A stretch of 7,466 bases of DNA from an uncultured Alphaproteobacteria bacterium. GTDB taxonomy: Bacteria; Pseudomonadota; Alphaproteobacteria; RF32; CAG-239. The notes under the pieces were generated by a model, which saw nothing but the letters and a program-made list of their open reading frames with translations, ran no database searches and was not told where the DNA came from. Location of the stretch: contig CAMOLN010000040.1 in NCBI GenBank assembly GCA_946618745.1, forward strand, positions 1 through 7,466, given 5' to 3'. Both the position numbers and the translations under genes were made by a program. Within the stretch, counting starts at the first letter, position 1; each line of letters opens with the position of its first letter. Shown piece by piece: positions 6,807 to 7,466 of this stretch.

Positions 6807-6809
6807 TTT
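6794..6809 (+). repeat. tRNA 3'-end direct repeat, copy 1
   Basis: GCTAGCGGCACCATTT, the end of the tRNA acceptor stem, CCA and three flanking bases, recurs at 6970-6985 with a single change (A to G at the discriminator position), 176 bases away. Fifteen of 16 bases match, and the match crosses the gene boundary, as attachment-site duplications do. Confidence 0.75.
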
Positions 6810-6811
6810 AA

Positions 6812-6837
6812 AAAGCCTCCCTTGCGGAGGTTTTTTT
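6812..6837 (+). terminator. Intrinsic terminator of tRNA-Thr
   Basis: AAAGCCTCC, loop CTTGC, GGAGG then seven T residues: a CCTCC/GGAGG core (6816-6820 and 6826-6830) extended by a G-U and three A-U pairs. It begins 5 bases after the CCA end and is a textbook rho-independent terminator. Confidence 0.88.
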
Positions 6838-6848
6838 AATGGTAACTT

Positions 6849-6869
6849 TAGTCAAGAGACGGACTTGCG
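6849..6869 (-). repeat. Inverted copy of the tRNA-Thr T-arm
   Basis: The reverse complement of this stretch matches tRNA positions 6778-6797 at 18 bases, with two mismatches and one inserted base. The 10-base core CGGACTTGCG (6860-6869) is the exact reverse complement of CGCAAGTCCG (6778-6787), including the unusual C of the T-loop. Such a match so close to the tRNA is unlikely by chance. It means a read-through RNA could pair with the T-arm of the tRNA upstream. Confidence 0.65.
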
Positions 6870-6951
6870 GGGGAAAACCAAGTCTGAACCGACATCGCCG
6901 AAGCGATATATTGCTTTGGCGGCGGAGGTCGGCAGCGAGTAAATAAGAATT

Positions 6952-6985
6952 TGCGAGCTGTCATTCGCAGCTAGCGGCGCCATTT
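6952..6985 (+). repeat. Degenerate tRNA-Thr 3'-half copy (possible attachment-site remnant)
   Basis: A five-pair T-arm-like hairpin TGCGA/TCGCA (6952-6956 and 6965-6969, 8-base loop) is followed by GCTAGCGGC, G, CCA and ATTT (6970-6985), the direct-repeat partner of 6794-6809. Upstream of the 16-base repeat the similarity to the tRNA T-arm is weaker and needs gaps. No matching tRNA 5' half precedes it, so it is not a second tRNA gene. It may be the displaced 3' end of the target tRNA left by an integration event. Confidence 0.6.
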
Positions 6986-6991
6986 GTTAAG

Positions 6992-7017
6992 AAAGGCACC
7001 CTAAAAGGTGCTTTTTT
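6992..7017 (+). terminator. Intrinsic terminator after the tRNA 3'-half copy
   Basis: AAAGGCACC, loop CTAAAA, GGTGC then six T residues: a GCACC/GGTGC core (6996-7000 and 7007-7011) extended by a G-U and A-U pairs. Its placement just after a CCATTT end mirrors the tRNA-Thr terminator, so it may be the original tRNA terminator or belong to a small RNA encoded by the hairpin-rich segment. Confidence 0.8.
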
Positions 7018-7039
7018 GCTTTATCGGGGCTGACTCTCC

Positions 7040-7090
7040 AAAAATACGATAGTAACAATCTCAAAAAGTCTCTTTTTAAGGAAACTATCG
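7040..7090 (-). terminator. Nested hairpin, likely fic terminator
   Basis: On the minus strand CGATAGT (7090-7084) pairs perfectly with ACTATCG (7053-7047). Inside lies a second stem CTTAAAAAG/CTTTTTGAG (nine pairs with one G-U, loop AGA). TATTTTT follows (7046-7040). It lies 51 bases after the fic stop codon. Terminator function is likely, though the AT-rich inner stem and interior loops make it weaker than the other terminators here. Confidence 0.55.
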
Positions 7091-7141
7091 AACTTTTTTA
7101 TGTTATTTGTTATAAAGATAAAAAGGAGGAATATGAGCTTA

Positions 7142-7466
7142 TTATAGGAATAATTTATGTATATCATACTCATCATAGCCCTCGTAATAATAGCTGACGT
7201 CAATACCTTTCATAAATATTTCGCGTTCGTGAATTTTGTCAGTCAAGGCATTTTGCAAAAGATGTTTTATTTCAATATCCTTTATCGGGCTTCTTTCCAT
7301 TGCGGACAAATAATCTTCCTTATCAATTTTACTCCAGTCGACAACCTTTTTCAGTTCTTTTTTAAAGATTAAATCGAGCCAAATTCTGGTGGCTCTACCA
7401 TTACCTTCTCTGAAAGGATGAGCTATATTCATCTCCACATATTTTTCAACTATTTCATCAAAAGTG
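7142..7466 (-). CDS. fic: Fic-domain AMP-transferase, class III-like (5' end outside window)
   Basis: The C-terminal 107 residues of a Fic protein; the frame stays open to the window edge, so the GTG at 7438 is internal. The catalytic Fic motif [12 protein letters not shown] (fragment residues 16-27) matches HxFx(D/E)GNGRxxR exactly and has the histidine and arginines needed to transfer AMP from ATP to a target hydroxyl. The rest (IWLDLI, the [18 protein letters not shown] stretch) and especially the C-terminal SYYYEG (91-96) fit class III Fic proteins such as Neisseria meningitidis NmFic (about 191 aa). In those, an inhibitory helix with the SxxxE(G/N) motif blocks the active site and is relieved by autoadenylylation of nearby tyrosines; the tyrosines are present here. 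NmFic modifies DNA gyrase, so a gyrase-directed, growth-inhibiting role is plausible but inferred. Being self-inhibited, it needs no separate antitoxin gene. The protein has about 7 extra residues after the motif compared with NmFic. Its position next to a duplicated tRNA end suggests acquired DNA. Confidence 0.93.
   Translation of the reverse strand, partial: TFDEIVEKYVEMNIAHPFREGNGRATRIWLDLIFKKELKKVVDWSKIDKEDYLSAMERSPIKDIEIKHLLQNALTDKIHEREIFMKGIDVSYYYEGYDEYDIHKLFL

Larger units (their letters stand above)
6849..6985. other. GC-richer hairpin-rich segment of tRNA-derived ends
   Basis: This segment fills most of the long gap between tRNA-Thr and fic and is visibly richer in G and C than everything around it. 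It can fold into successive hairpins: CGGACTTG/CAAGTCTG (6860-6867 with 6879-6886); a long one with outer stem CCGAC/GTCGG (6889-6893 with 6928-6932) and inner stem CGCCGAAGCGA/TTGCTTTGGCG (6896-6906 with 6911-6921) around TATA; and a T-arm-like TGCGA/TCGCA hairpin (6952-6969). A terminator follows at 6992. It could be a small non-coding RNA, a palindromic repeat element or the scar of an integrated element; I recognise no known RNA family. Both strands have longish open frames through it, but without ribosome binding sites. Copy number in the genome would decide between these options. Confidence 0.55.

Noticed and set aside
6852..6983. 43-residue open frame on the minus strand spanning the hairpin-rich segment (ATG at 6983).
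   Set aside because: There is no Shine-Dalgarno before the ATG, which is simply the complement of the tRNA-derived CCAT. The same DNA is also open on the plus strand (6838-6943, no ATG). This is best explained by GC-rich palindromic sequence.
6838..6985. Second tRNA gene or tmRNA acceptor piece ending at CCA 6980-6982.
   Set aside because: A T-arm-like hairpin and acceptor 3' strand are present, but I found no matching 5' acceptor strand, D-arm or anticodon arm upstream, and no tmRNA G-U acceptor signature.
7157..7372. 71-residue plus-strand frame with a hydrophobic N-terminus ([12 protein letters not shown]).
   Set aside because: It lies wholly antisense to the conserved C-terminal part of fic, whose family match is clear, so its composition follows from fic codons. 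Only the ribosome-site-like motif before it keeps it worth a low-interest note.

Overview
The window is low-GC chromosomal DNA from a proteobacterium, most likely an alphaproteobacterium with a reduced, AT-rich genome. This is an inference from the gene set and order: rplU-rpmA-obgE in a row, a SUF-type cysteine desulfurase followed by a SufT-like DUF59 protein, and a tRNA gene with an encoded CCA. No rRNA, CRISPR array or complete insertion sequence was seen.

Positions 1-1380 (+ strand) hold the end of an iron-sulfur cluster (SUF) operon: sufS, cut by the window edge, and a sufT-like gene. Positions 1387-3503 (- strand) form a ribosome-maturation block transcribed rplU -> rpmA -> (terminator-like hairpin) -> obgE -> rsfS, with a good sigma-70-type promoter upstream of rplU. 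All four products act on the large ribosomal subunit: L21, L27, the Obg assembly GTPase and the RsfS silencing factor. The track ORF for L21 starts too early; the ATG at 3503 is the supported start.

Positions 3587-5135 hold two divergent genes for exported proteins: a small nuclease with a signal peptide (- strand) and an unrecognised cysteine-rich lipoprotein (+ strand). The lipoprotein gene converges on murA (5171-6469, - strand), and a hairpin that also encodes the last murA codons separates them. A previously unlisted 50-codon gene (6456-6608) overlaps the murA start by 14 bases and is probably translationally coupled to it.

Positions 6609-7466 look like a switch from core to accessory DNA. 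A tRNA-Thr(GGT) gene with its terminator is followed by a GC-richer, strongly hairpinned segment of about 140 bases. That segment carries an inverted copy of the tRNA T-arm at its left end and a degenerate direct copy of the tRNA 3' half (T-arm, acceptor strand, CCA and flank) at its right end, then a second terminator. Beyond it lies the 3' part of a class III Fic AMP-transferase gene (- strand), which runs off the window. The tRNA-end duplication next to a toxin-like gene is the most unusual part of the window: a possible remnant of tRNA-targeted integration, or a small palindromic element that has captured tRNA sequence.
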